Source of the DNA: Ignavibacteriaceae bacterium
GTDB lineage: Bacteria > Bacteroidota > Ignavibacteria > Ignavibacteriales > Ignavibacteriaceae
Direction: 5' to 3'
Assembly: GCA_013388525.1 (NCBI GenBank)
Contig: JACAFA010000139.1
Location: 1-59,470, forward strand
DNA: 59,470 bases
Position numbers and translations under genes: made by a program. The notes below the pieces were generated by a model, which saw only the letters and a program-made list of their open reading frames with translations, searched no databases and was not told the DNA's origin. Of this stretch, positions 1-8,725 are shown piece after piece (positions within the stretch are counted from its first letter, which is position 1; every line of letters begins with the position of its first letter).

Positions 1-780
1 GAAGTCGAGAATCAAGCTGTTCTGGAAGAAATGGTAAAAAAATATTTATCTGATCTGGATTATAAAGTGGCATATCTTGAATCGCCTGATAACAGAGGTA
101 TTGATAACGGTTTAATTTTCAAATCAAATAAATTTAAACTTCTAAATGTTCAGGCAGATACAGTTCATCTTTCTGATGGCTGGCCCACCAGGTTAATCTT
201 CGGTGTTAATCTTCTCAGTATTGAAAATAAAAAAATTACGGTCTTTGTAAATCACTGGCCATCAAGAAGCGGTGGACAGATTGAATCTGAACCAAAAAGA
301 ATTTCTGCTGCTCAAACCCTTCGAAATGCAATAGACAGAATTTTTCAGAGCGATTCGAGCGCAAATATTTTTATCATCGGTGATTTTAATGATGAACCAC
401 TAAATATTTCAGTTTTAGAAACATTAAAAACAAACCCCATTAAATGTGATTCTTTAATCTCGGAATTTGAATTCAATTCAAAAGGACAATTATTTAATCT
501 CTCTTATGAATCATTTGAAAAAGGGGAAGGTAGTTTTAAGTATAAAGATGACTGGAACATGCTTGATCAGATAATTGTATCCGGATCAATCATCGTTGGA
601 AATGATTTAAATTATATCTGCAATTCATTTGAAGTTTTCAAACCGGAATTAATCGTAACAAAGTCTGGTCAGTATGAAGGAACACCATTCCCAACATTTG
701 GTGGTAAAAGATATCTTGGCGGATATAGTGATCACTTTCCGGTTACAGCTAAATTCAGAATAATCAGGAGCAATGAATGA
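1..780 (+). CDS. Endonuclease/exonuclease/phosphatase family protein (5' partial)
   Basis: The frame is open from base 1, and the residues before the first Met at 31 (EVENQAVLEE) match the substrate-side Glu motif (EVEN) of the family, so the gene starts upstream of the window and the Met at 31 is internal. Further family motifs are HWPSRSGG, the metal/catalytic IIGDFNDEP, and the terminal YSDHFPV with the catalytic Asp-His. The family hydrolyses phosphodiesters of DNA, sugars or lipids with Mg2+, and the substrate cannot be told here. Its TGA overlaps the ATG of the next gene (ATGA), so the two are probably translationally coupled. Confidence 0.85.
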   Translation, partial: EVENQAVLEEMVKKYLSDLDYKVAYLESPDNRGIDNGLIFKSNKFKLLNVQADTVHLSDGWPTRLIFGVNLLSIENKKITVFVNHWPSRSGGQIESEPKRISAAQTLRNAIDRIFQSDSSANIFIIGDFNDEPLNISVLETLKTNPIKCDSLISEFEFNSKGQLFNLSYESFEKGEGSFKYKDDWNMLDQIIVSGSIIVGNDLNYICNSFEVFKPELIVTKSGQYEGTPFPTFGGKRYLGGYSDHFPVTAKFRIIRSNE

Positions 781-1466
781 AGAAAGAGTTATTAATCTTC
801 GGAAGCAGCGGTGCACTTGGCAACGGTGTTACCGAAGTATTTCTCAAAAAAAAATATGATCAGATTTATTTATTCGACTTTAAACATAAAGAAATAGCTC
901 AAACAAATGTTAAGCAGATAATAGTAAAAGATTTATCGGTTGAAGAAAATATCAAAAAAGCCTTCAGCGAATTATCGCCATCAAAAGAAAAAGTGTTTTA
1001 CCTCTTTAGCACTATCGGCGGATTTACCGGAGGTAAAAAAATCTGGGAAACCGAAACTGGTGATTTTGACAGAATAATAAATATGAATCTTAAAACCAGT
1101 TTTTTATTAGCCAAACACTTTTCTAAACTTGTAAAGCTGTCAGATTCCGGTTCAATCTGTTTTACAGCAGCATTTACAGGAATTGAAGCAGAGTCAGGAA
1201 AATCAGTTTATGGTGCTTCAAAGGCAGCACTTATTCATTTAGTAAAAACGCTGTCAGAAGAAGGAAAGGAAATTAGACTATCTGCAAATGCAGTTGCACC
1301 TTTCATAATCGATACACCTTCAAACAGAGAATGGATGAAAGAAGCTGATTATGATGACTGGATTAAACCTGCCGAGATAGGTGAATTTGTTAATTCGTTG
1401 TTCTTAAGTTATAATATACAAACCGGAAATATTTTTATCTTAAAAAATCGGTTCAACAAAAACTAA
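777..1466 (+). CDS. SDR family NAD(P)-dependent oxidoreductase
   Basis: This 229-residue protein has the short-chain dehydrogenase layout: an N-terminal Rossmann fold with the nucleotide loop GSSGALGNG (residues 9-17), a mid-protein NMNLKTSF segment (the NNAG-like helix), a Ser in SGSICFTAA and the catalytic YGASK. Substrate is unknown. It overlaps the upstream EEP gene by 4 bases, which suggests co-expression. A 139-base gap follows before the proton-channel gene, and I see no strong terminator in it. Confidence 0.85.
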   Translation: MKKELLIFGSSGALGNGVTEVFLKKKYDQIYLFDFKHKEIAQTNVKQIIVKDLSVEENIKKAFSELSPSKEKVFYLFSTIGGFTGGKKIWETETGDFDRIINMNLKTSFLLAKHFSKLVKLSDSGSICFTAAFTGIEAESGKSVYGASKAALIHLVKTLSEEGKEIRLSANAVAPFIIDTPSNREWMKEADYDDWIKPAEIGEFVNSLFLSYNIQTGNIFILKNRFNKN

Positions 1467-1605
1467 AAAAAATCCATTTTACATGAAGTAATTTGTTGAT
1501 TTTCAATGGCGAAATGTTTATTGTAGTCATACTCATAATTAAAAATTATTTGGAAAAAAACCTTTCCTTGATAACAAACATTAAATTTTCAGGAGGAAAC
1601 TCTAT

Positions 1606-2298
1606 ATGGATTTCACAGGTGTCATAGCTACATTATTTAACACCATCGCTCAGGCAACTAATGATGGTGGAGTTTTAAATTGGTTAAGTTCAAAATATGA
1701 AGCTGGTGGCTTTTTCATGCACCCAATTTTAGGGTGTTTGATAGTTGGTCTGGCTTTTTGTTTTGAAAGATTATGGACATTAACCCGTTCAAAGACGAAT
1801 ACAAAAAAATTTATTATTGATGTTAAAAGAGCTCTGGATGATGGTGGTATCGAACAAGCCAAAGAAGTTTGTGCTAACACCCGAGGTCCGGTTGCATCTG
1901 TTTTTCATGCAGGATTGCTAAGAGCAGATGAAGGTCTTGAAGCTGCTGAAAAAGCAATTATAGCTTATGGTGGAATTGAAATGGGTTTCCTCGAGAGAGG
2001 ATTAATCTGGATTTCTTTATTTATATCTTTAGCACCGATGCTTGGATTTACCGGAACTGTTCAAGGTATGATAGCCGCATTCGATGCTATTAAAGAAGCT
2101 GCACAGATTTCGCCTGCCATTGTTGCTGATGGTATTGCAGTTGCTTTGTTAACAACTCTATTCGGTCTGGTTGTAGCTATGATTCTTCAGGTCTTCTACA
2201 ATTATCTTGTATCAAGAATTGACAGATTAGTTGGAGACATGGAAGAAGCTTCAATTGAATTGATTGATGCATTATATGAATTAAAAACCAGAAAATAG
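1606..2298 (+). CDS. MotA/TolQ/ExbB proton channel family protein
   Basis: A 230-residue inner-membrane protein with three predicted helices (about 38-58, 130-150 and 175-198). The conserved ExbB/TolQ stretch LAPMLGFTGTVQGMI lies in the second helix. It should form the proton channel that energises a TonB- or Tol-type machine with ExbD/TolR partners, and two such genes follow immediately. A strong AGGAGG site at 1592-1597 sets the start. Whether the complex drives TonB, Tol or gliding-like functions is not visible, since no tonB or tolB lies in the window. Confidence 0.9.
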   Translation: MDFTGVIATLFNTIAQATNDGGVLNWLSSKYEAGGFFMHPILGCLIVGLAFCFERLWTLTRSKTNTKKFIIDVKRALDDGGIEQAKEVCANTRGPVASVFHAGLLRADEGLEAAEKAIIAYGGIEMGFLERGLIWISLFISLAPMLGFTGTVQGMIAAFDAIKEAAQISPAIVADGIAVALLTTLFGLVVAMILQVFYNYLVSRIDRLVGDMEEASIELIDALYELKTRK

Positions 2299-2335
2299 AA
2301 ACAGAATTTTTAGATATTAACTTTAGAATAATCAA

Positions 2336-2860
2336 ATGATAAAAAAGAAAAAACTCCCTGAAGCAACTATACCTACATCTTCGATGGCGGATATTGCATT
2401 TCTGCTTCTGATTTTCTTTCTTGTTGCAACTGTTATCGATGTGGATTCTGGTATTGGTATGACATTACCTGAATTCATTGAAGATATTGAAACCGTTGAA
2501 GTCCCAAAGGACAGAATGGCTGCAATTCTTATAAATGAAACCGGAGACGTGCTTCTTGACGGTCAGCCAATTTCATTATTCCAGATCACTGCAACATTAA
2601 AACCCAGAATTCAGTCAAAGATTGATTTACCAAAGAACAAGAAGTTAATCGTCTCAATAAAAACAGATAGAAGAACTGTTTATAATGCATACATACAGGC
2701 ACTGGATCAGGTTAAGGAAGCATTCTTCGAAGTTCGTGATGAATTATCTAATTCTAAATACGGTATGAAATTCAATGATCTTGGACCTGAAGAGCAAGAT
2801 GAAATAAAAGAAGCTGTTCCAATCATTATTTCGATAGCAGAACCAGAAAAAATAAAATAG
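2336..2860 (+). CDS. ExbD/TolR family biopolymer transporter (first copy)
   Basis: A 174-residue protein with a short basic cytoplasmic start, one transmembrane helix (about 17-36) carrying the essential Asp (SMADIAFLLL, Asp19), and a periplasmic domain. It would pair with the ExbB-like channel 37 bases upstream. The C-terminal part is longer than in the second copy (174 against 137 residues), adding an acidic tail from about residue 135. Paired, unequal ExbD genes behind one ExbB are common in Bacteroidota (established knowledge). Confidence 0.9.
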   Translation: MIKKKKLPEATIPTSSMADIAFLLLIFFLVATVIDVDSGIGMTLPEFIEDIETVEVPKDRMAAILINETGDVLLDGQPISLFQITATLKPRIQSKIDLPKNKKLIVSIKTDRRTVYNAYIQALDQVKEAFFEVRDELSNSKYGMKFNDLGPEEQDEIKEAVPIIISIAEPEKIK

Positions 2861-2872
2861 AGGACTGGTAGA

Positions 2873-3286
2873 ATGAAATTTGAAAAGAAAAGAGCAAGTA
2901 CTAAACAGGAAATTCCAACAGCCTCAATGCCTGATATCATATTTATGCTGCTGTTATTTTTTATGGTAACAACAACATTAAGAGAAGTTGAGGTCTTAGT
3001 TGATTACACTCTTCCTGAAGCTAAGGCAATAGAGAAGATCGAAAACAAGAGATTGATTTCTTATATCTGGGTTGGCAAAGACGGTAAAATCCAAATCAAT
3101 GATAGTCTTGTTAAGATGGAAGAAATTCAGAGTATTATGTACTCCAAGAGACAGGCATTACCAAATGTTATTGTTTCTCTGAGAATTGACAAAAACACCG
3201 ATATGGGTTATGTAACTGATATTCAACAGGAATTAAGAAAAGCGTATTGCCTCAGAATTAACTATTCGGCAAATATCAAAATATAA
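2873..3286 (+). CDS. ExbD/TolR family biopolymer transporter (second copy)
   Basis: A 137-residue relative of the preceding protein, with the same plan: basic N-terminus, one helix with the conserved Asp (SMPDIIFMLL, Asp21) and a periplasmic domain. It starts 12 bases after the first copy and is followed by a hairpin terminator at 3312-3346, so exbB-exbD-exbD looks like one unit. Sequence identity between the two ExbD proteins is limited to the helix region, which suggests different roles rather than a recent duplication. Confidence 0.9.
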   Translation: MKFEKKRASTKQEIPTASMPDIIFMLLLFFMVTTTLREVEVLVDYTLPEAKAIEKIENKRLISYIWVGKDGKIQINDSLVKMEEIQSIMYSKRQALPNVIVSLRIDKNTDMGYVTDIQQELRKAYCLRINYSANIKI

Positions 3287-3311
3287 ACTAAAATAAATTT
3301 TTGTTTTACTG

Positions 3312-3346
3312 AGCAGGTTGATTCCGGATGATCGCCTGCTTTTTTT
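3312..3346 (+). terminator. Rho-independent terminator after exbB-exbD-exbD
   Basis: AGCAGG (3312-3317) pairs with CCTGCT (3335-3340), with a possible inner GAT/ATC pairing, and is followed directly by a T-run. It lies 25 bases after the second exbD stop and just before the Shine-Dalgarno site of the next gene. Confidence 0.7.
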
Positions 3347-3360
3347 ATTATGAGGGTAAA

Positions 3361-3813
3361 ATGAACTTAACAGAAAAAATTAATATCGATTTAAAAGAAG
3401 CAATGAAGTCAAACGACAGCGTGAGACTTCAAACCATTCGCTCAATAAGAGCACTTATTCTGGAATTTGAAAAGAGTGGTGCCGGTAAAAAACTTGGTGG
3501 CGAAGAAGAAATTAAATTGCTTACTTCTGCAGCTAAAAAAAGAAAAGAAGCAATTGAAGAATACTTAAAAGCTGGTCGAAACGATCTCGCATCTGTTGAG
3601 GAAGCTGAACTGAAGATAATTATGTCCTATCTTCCAAAACAGTTAACGATGGATGAAATTATCAGCAAAGTAAAGCAGTTAGCAGAACAGATAGGTGCAC
3701 AGAGCAAATCTGATTTCCCGAAGCTTATGCCTCTTGCGGCAAAAGAATTAAAAGGGCAGGCAGACGGAAAAGCTATAAAAGAAGCAGTTGAAAAAGTTCT
3801 CGGTGTAAATTGA
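3361..3813 (+). CDS. GatB/YqeY domain-containing protein
   Basis: A 150-residue protein beginning MNLTEKINIDLKEAMKSND, matching the stand-alone YqeY family, which resembles the tRNA-binding C-terminal domain of the GatB amidotransferase subunit. Typical family features are the RLQTIRSIRALI helix and the YLPKQLT motif. I chose the ATG at 3361, preceded by GAGGG, over an in-frame ATG at 3328 that lies within the upstream terminator. It overlaps the next gene by 4 bases. The exact cellular role of YqeY proteins is unsettled. Confidence 0.88.
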   Translation: MNLTEKINIDLKEAMKSNDSVRLQTIRSIRALILEFEKSGAGKKLGGEEEIKLLTSAAKKRKEAIEEYLKAGRNDLASVEEAELKIIMSYLPKQLTMDEIISKVKQLAEQIGAQSKSDFPKLMPLAAKELKGQADGKAIKEAVEKVLGVN

Positions 3814-4331
3814 TTCTTCTCGATGCTCTTATTATCATCGGTGTAATTATTGGATTTATTCTTGGGTTCAAGGACGGTTTCATTCGCAAACTTGTTGGAC
3901 TAATTGGTTTTATTATAGCTGTAGTTGCTGCCGTGTTTTTTGCCGGGAAGCTCGGGTTATTAATTGAAAGCTTTTTCGGAATTGAATATTACCTGGCTGA
4001 AATAATTGGTGGTCTGATTATTTTCTTTTCTATTATTACAATATTTATGTTTCTGAAAAGAGTCGTTCATCCTTTTGATAAAGTGAATAATCTGCTTAAT
4101 CAAATCGTAGGTGGTATTGTAGGTTCAATCCAGATTTTATTTTTCCTGAGTGCTATCTTTATCATCGTCAATGTTTTTGATTTGCCTGATAAAAATACGA
4201 GACGGAATTCTATTTTTTATGAAACTACTCATTCAGTAATACCTCTGACAATTCAATACTTAAGCAATTACACTCCTCAGCCACGCAACATAATCGAGGA
4301 TTATATAAACGAAAAAGATACCCTTCAATGA
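3810..4331 (+). CDS. CvpA family membrane protein
   Basis: A 173-residue protein with four predicted transmembrane segments and the family start LDALIIIGVIIGFILGFKDG. CvpA-like proteins are linked to envelope integrity and, in some bacteria, colicin V export. The start is a TTG overlapping the yqeY stop, and its own end overlaps mutS2 by 4 bases. The placement directly before mutS2 is a frequent arrangement in many phyla, as far as I recall. Confidence 0.85.
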   Translation: MILLDALIIIGVIIGFILGFKDGFIRKLVGLIGFIIAVVAAVFFAGKLGLLIESFFGIEYYLAEIIGGLIIFFSIITIFMFLKRVVHPFDKVNNLLNQIVGGIVGSIQILFFLSAIFIIVNVFDLPDKNTRRNSIFYETTHSVIPLTIQYLSNYTPQPRNIIEDYINEKDTLQ

Positions 4332-6676
4332 TTGATAACTCTGTTCTCGAAAAGCTTGAATTTCAAAAAGTCCTCACCAACGTTGCTAACTATACTTTAA
4401 CCGAAAATGGAAAAAAATACATTTTGGGTTTGTTGCCTTCTTCGGACTTAAATAAGATAATTTTTGAAGGTGAGTCTGTTAGTGAAGCAAAAGAAATATT
4501 AATTAGAAATATTCCTCCGCAAATAGATTACATCCCCGATCTTTTCGAAACAATTGCACAGAGCAAAATTGAAGGTGTAGTCTTAAGTTCAAAAAAAATT
4601 ATAGAAATATTAAAACTTGCTAAAGTATCGCGGGGATTGTTCCAGTTTATTAAAAATAACTCAGGCATTGCTCCAAAATTATCTCGTTTACAAGACTCGT
4701 TGGTAATTGATAAAGTTTTTGAACATCATATTGAAAAAGTAATAGATGAAACAGGTGAGATAAAAGAGAAGGCAAGCCAGAAGTTGTTTGATATTCGGAA
4801 GCAAATTCGTGAAAAGCAAAGTTCATTAATTAAGTCAATCAACAGCATCATGAAATCACTTGATGCAGATGGTTTGGTAAGAGAAGATTATTTAACTCTT
4901 CGTGATGGCAGGATGGTCATTCCTGTTAAAGCTGAACACAAAAGACATCTGAGAGGTTTCATTCATTCAGAATCCGCAACAGGTCAGACTGTATATATCG
5001 AGCCGGAACAAACTCTGGAATTAAATAATGAAATCGTTACTCTTGGATTTGCTGAGAAGCGTGAAATCGAAAGGCTGCTTAAAGATTTAACAACACTGAT
5101 TGGTAAAGAGAGTGAAAAACTTAAGGAAGCACTGAGGACAATAGCTTATATTGATTCTCTTTTCGCACGTGCAAAATATTCAATTGAAATTATGGGTTCT
5201 TTTCCTTCCATTGATGATTCAAAGAGTTTCTATTTGAGCGATGCTCGTCATCCTGTTCTGCTGAAAAAACTTGGCAGGGATTCTACAGTTCCATTAAGTT
5301 TCAAGCTGGATAAGCAGAGAATTGTTATAATCACCGGACCAAATGCTGGTGGCAAAACGGTAGTTCTCAAAACTCTTGGTTTGCTTTCATTACTTCTTCA
5401 ATCAGGTATTCACATACCTGTTAATCCTGATTCTAATTTTCATTTATTCAGTAATATTTTAATTGATATTGGCGATGAACAATCAATCGAAGACGATCTT
5501 TCAACATTCAGTTCTCACCTAAATAATCTTAAAAATATTCTGATAAAAGCGGACGAAAATTCACTTGTACTTCTTGATGAAATCGGAACAGGAACTGATC
5601 CAACAGAAGGTTCGGCGCTTGCAGCTGCTATTCTATTGAAACTAAGGGATATTGGTTCTTTAGTTCTTGCTTCCACTCATCACGGAAGTTTGAAGGTAAT
5701 TGCAAATAATGAATCAGGTTTCATAAACGCTGCAATGGAATTTGATCACGAGAAGTTAAAACCAACTTACAAATTTAAACTTGGTGTTCCCGGTTCCAGT
5801 TATGCTTTTGAAATTGCCCGAAGAAGCGGCATTGATGAAAATATTATACTATCTGCTTCTGAATTTATGGATAGTGATAAATATAAAATTGAAACTTTCC
5901 TTTCAGAGCTTGAGGCAAAGTCAGGCAAACTTGAAGAAAAATTAAATCAATTAGAAATTGAAAATTCCAGACTTTCCGGATTATCAGTTTTATACAGGAA
6001 TAATATTGACAGACTTGAAAAAGAAAAAAAGGAGATACTTAAAAAAGCAAAAACTGATGCAGAAGATTTTTTAAATGGCGTAAATAAAAAAGTAGAAAAT
6101 GTGATTAAGCAAATTCGGGAGTCAGGAGCTAAAAGGGAAGTGATCAGAGAATCTAAAAAAATTATTTCTGATCTGAAGGAAGAGACGAAGAAGATTTATC
6201 AACCGGAAGTTGCATTAAAGACAGAAATATCTGATTTTAGTGTTGGCAGTTTTGTGTTGATTAAAAATACTTCTACTTCAGGTAGAATTATTTTGATTGA
6301 CAAAGAGAGAAATAAAGCTATGATTGAATCCGGTTCAATAAAAATGCAGGTTGACCTGAACGATTTGGTAATAGATACTTCAATAAAAACTGAGCAACCG
6401 GTAACTCATTATCATAATTTTAATCAACCGGTTACACAATACCGCCTGGATATCAGAGGTAAAAAACCGGAGGAAGCTGATTTTGAAATAATTAAGTTTT
6501 TGGATAATTCGTATATGACAGGTCAGGACAGAATAGAAATTCTGCACGGCAAAGGAACAGGCGCATTGAAGAGAACAGTAAAAGATATTCTGGATAAACA
6601 TGAAAAGGTTAAGAATTATTATTTTGCACCAATAGAATTTGGCGGTGAGGGAATCACAATTGTCGAACTAAAGTAG
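4328..6676 (+). CDS. mutS2: Endonuclease MutS2 (Smr-domain protein)
   Basis: 782 residues, normal for the family. Domain order: N-terminal core and clamp, an ABC-type ATPase with Walker A GPNAGGKT (about residue 337) and Walker B LVLLDEIGTGTD (about 415), a long Lys/Glu-rich coiled coil (about 510-630), a KOW-like segment, and a C-terminal Smr nuclease/RNA-binding domain (about 710-782) with LDIRG and the HGKGTGAL loop. MutS2 suppresses recombination and, in Bacillus, also acts on collided ribosomes (established knowledge). An RqcH/NFACT gene, part of the same rescue pathway, sits at the far end of this window but is not linked. A short internal duplication lies before the Smr domain. Confidence 0.95.
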   Translation: MIDNSVLEKLEFQKVLTNVANYTLTENGKKYILGLLPSSDLNKIIFEGESVSEAKEILIRNIPPQIDYIPDLFETIAQSKIEGVVLSSKKIIEILKLAKVSRGLFQFIKNNSGIAPKLSRLQDSLVIDKVFEHHIEKVIDETGEIKEKASQKLFDIRKQIREKQSSLIKSINSIMKSLDADGLVREDYLTLRDGRMVIPVKAEHKRHLRGFIHSESATGQTVYIEPEQTLELNNEIVTLGFAEKREIERLLKDLTTLIGKESEKLKEALRTIAYIDSLFARAKYSIEIMGSFPSIDDSKSFYLSDARHPVLLKKLGRDSTVPLSFKLDKQRIVIITGPNAGGKTVVLKTLGLLSLLLQSGIHIPVNPDSNFHLFSNILIDIGDEQSIEDDLSTFSSHLNNLKNILIKADENSLVLLDEIGTGTDPTEGSALAAAILLKLRDIGSLVLASTHHGSLKVIANNESGFINAAMEFDHEKLKPTYKFKLGVPGSSYAFEIARRSGIDENIILSASEFMDSDKYKIETFLSELEAKSGKLEEKLNQLEIENSRLSGLSVLYRNNIDRLEKEKKEILKKAKTDAEDFLNGVNKKVENVIKQIRESGAKREVIRESKKIISDLKEETKKIYQPEVALKTEISDFSVGSFVLIKNTSTSGRIILIDKERNKAMIESGSIKMQVDLNDLVIDTSIKTEQPVTHYHNFNQPVTQYRLDIRGKKPEEADFEIIKFLDNSYMTGQDRIEILHGKGTGALKRTVKDILDKHEKVKNYYFAPIEFGGEGITIVELK

Positions 6677-6683
6677 GGAAGTA

Positions 6684-8180
6684 TTGTTTAAAAAAATTTT
6701 AATTGCTAACCGGGGAGAAATTGCAGTCAGGATTATAAGAGCCTGTCGTGAACTTGGAATTAAATCTGCTGCAGTTTACTCGGATGCAGATAAAACTTCA
6801 CTTCACACCCGTATGGCTGATGAAAGTTATTACATCGGCAGTTCACCAGCACACGATTCATATCTCAACAAAGAAAAAATTATTAAGCTTGCAAAAGAAA
6901 TAAGAGCTGATGCCATCCATCCCGGATATGGTTTCTTTTCTGAAAATGCTGATTTCATTAAAGCACTTGAGAAAAATAATATTACATTCATCGGTCCGTC
7001 TTCAAAATCTGTTGAACTTATGGGCAGTAAAACTGAAGCGCGAAAGCTGATGCAAAAGAATAATGTTCCGATAGTTCCCGGCACTACAGAAGCGATCAAG
7101 TCTGTTAAGGATGGATTGAAGATTTCGGAAGAAATAGGATATCCTGTATTGCTCAAAGCAGCTGCAGGTGGTGGGGGAAAAGGTATGCGAAAAATATTTT
7201 CAACAGATGAGTTTGAGTCTGCCTTTGAAGCAACAAAGAGAGAAGCATTAAAATCCTTTGCTAACGATGACATTTATATTGAAAAATTAGTTGAAAATCC
7301 GCGGCACATAGAAGTTCAGATTTTTGGAGACAAGCAGGGAAATTATGTTCATCTTTTTGAAAGAGAATGTTCAATCCAACGCAGACATCAGAAAATAATT
7401 GAGGAAGCACCTTCCTCTTTTCTTGATGAAAAAACTCGTAATAATATAACTGAAGCAGCAATAAATGCAGCAAAAGCATGTAATTACTTTAATGCCGGCA
7501 CGGTTGAGTTTCTGATGGATTCAAAAAAGAATTTTTATTTTCTTGAGATGAACACAAGATTGCAGGTTGAACATCCTGTTACCGAACTTATTACCGGAGT
7601 TGATTTGGTAAAAGAACAGATTTCAGTTGCTTCCGGTAATAATCTTTCATTTAAACAAATTGATTTAAGAATTAATGGTCACGCTCTCGAATGCAGAATC
7701 TATACTGAAGATCCATCTAATAATTTTCTTCCGTCGACCGGACGGATTTCAAACTATATTTCTCCATCGGGTCCGGGCGTTCGTGTTGATAGTGGTTTTG
7801 ATAATGGTTCAGAAATAACAGTTCACTATGATCCGTTAATTGCAAAACTTATTTGCTGGTCTGATACGAGGAATAGCGTTATCGATAGAATGTTGAGAGC
7901 TCTTTCGGAGTATGTCATTGGAGGATTGATAACAAATATTTCTTTTCTGAAAATCATCATTGCGCTTCCATCTTTCAGAAAGGGCGAGTTTGATATTAAT
8001 TTTCTTAACGATGAATTCATGAATAAATTTAATGAATTGAAAAACAATAAGGATAATCAGGAAATTGAAAAAGTTTCAGCTCTTTTTGCAGCAATTCTAA
8101 AATCGAAAGTTTCTTTAAATAATCTTGAATTAAACCATTCAAAATCTAAAAATGAATGGCAGGAACAGATGTATGAATGA
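6684..8180 (+). CDS. accC: Biotin carboxylase subunit (acetyl-CoA/acyl-CoA carboxylase)
   Basis: 498 residues with all biotin carboxylase hallmarks: start FKKILIANRGEIAVRI, the Gly-rich ATP loop KAAAGGGGKGMRK (about residue 158), FERECSIQRRHQKI, and EMNTRLQVEHPVTE (about 289). It carboxylates biotin on a carrier protein using ATP and bicarbonate. The start is TTG with GGGAAG upstream. It overlaps the biotin-carrier gene by 8 bases. No carboxyltransferase is present nearby, so whether it serves acetyl-CoA, propionyl-CoA or another acceptor is open. Confidence 0.93.
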   Translation: MFKKILIANRGEIAVRIIRACRELGIKSAAVYSDADKTSLHTRMADESYYIGSSPAHDSYLNKEKIIKLAKEIRADAIHPGYGFFSENADFIKALEKNNITFIGPSSKSVELMGSKTEARKLMQKNNVPIVPGTTEAIKSVKDGLKISEEIGYPVLLKAAAGGGGKGMRKIFSTDEFESAFEATKREALKSFANDDIYIEKLVENPRHIEVQIFGDKQGNYVHLFERECSIQRRHQKIIEEAPSSFLDEKTRNNITEAAINAAKACNYFNAGTVEFLMDSKKNFYFLEMNTRLQVEHPVTELITGVDLVKEQISVASGNNLSFKQIDLRINGHALECRIYTEDPSNNFLPSTGRISNYISPSGPGVRVDSGFDNGSEITVHYDPLIAKLICWSDTRNSVIDRMLRALSEYVIGGLITNISFLKIIIALPSFRKGEFDINFLNDEFMNKFNELKNNKDNQEIEKVSALFAAILKSKVSLNNLELNHSKSKNEWQEQMYE

Positions 8181-8676
8181 TTTTATTGTCCGGGTGAATA
8201 ACTCAAAGTTTAATGTAAAAATTATAAATGAAATTGAATTAATTCTGGATGATGAGCAATTTAACTACGAATTACTTCCTCTGAGCAGCAACTCGTTTAT
8301 ACTAAAATTAAATAATAAAGTATATCAACTAACATCTGAAAAATTAAATAGTGATCTTTATAAAATCCTCTTTGAAGGAAATTATTTAGAAGTAACCGTA
8401 AGAACTGCATTACAGGAAAAAGCACTAAAATTATTGGAAAGTTCTGTAAGTTCACATCATCGTCATCTGGAAGTGAGAGCTCCGATGCCTGGGTTGATAT
8501 TAAAACTTAGAAAAAAAGTTGGTGATCAGGTTGAACTTGGAGAGTCTGTAATAATTCTTGAGGCAATGAAAATGGAAAATGATATCAAAGCACCTGCTTC
8601 GGGAATAATTGAAAAGATTTATGTATCAGAGGGTTTAGCAGTAGAGAAAGGAATTATACTTTTTTCTATTTCTTAA
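8173..8676 (+). CDS. Biotin/lipoyl carrier protein (BCCP-like)
   Basis: 167 residues. The C-terminal biotinyl domain (about 95-167) carries APMPGLI and the biotinylation motif EAMKMEN with the acceptor Lys near residue 133. The N-terminal part is a poorly conserved beta-rich region like that in acyl-CoA carboxylase or decarboxylase carriers. I chose the ATG at 8173 because AGGA sits 8 bases upstream. An in-frame ATG at 8152 would add seven residues inside accC. It is the carrier partner of the overlapping biotin carboxylase. Confidence 0.88.
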   Translation: MNDFIVRVNNSKFNVKIINEIELILDDEQFNYELLPLSSNSFILKLNNKVYQLTSEKLNSDLYKILFEGNYLEVTVRTALQEKALKLLESSVSSHHRHLEVRAPMPGLILKLRKKVGDQVELGESVIILEAMKMENDIKAPASGIIEKIYVSEGLAVEKGIILFSIS

Positions 8677-8725
8677 ATATTTTCATAATCAACATAAATC
8701 ATTAACATATTTAGGAGGGATTCAT

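Noticed and set aside
1521..1552. TTG-N21-ATTATTTG before the ExbB-like gene
   Set aside because: The -7 element lacks the TA at its first two positions, and the gene has a strong SD site with a normal leader.
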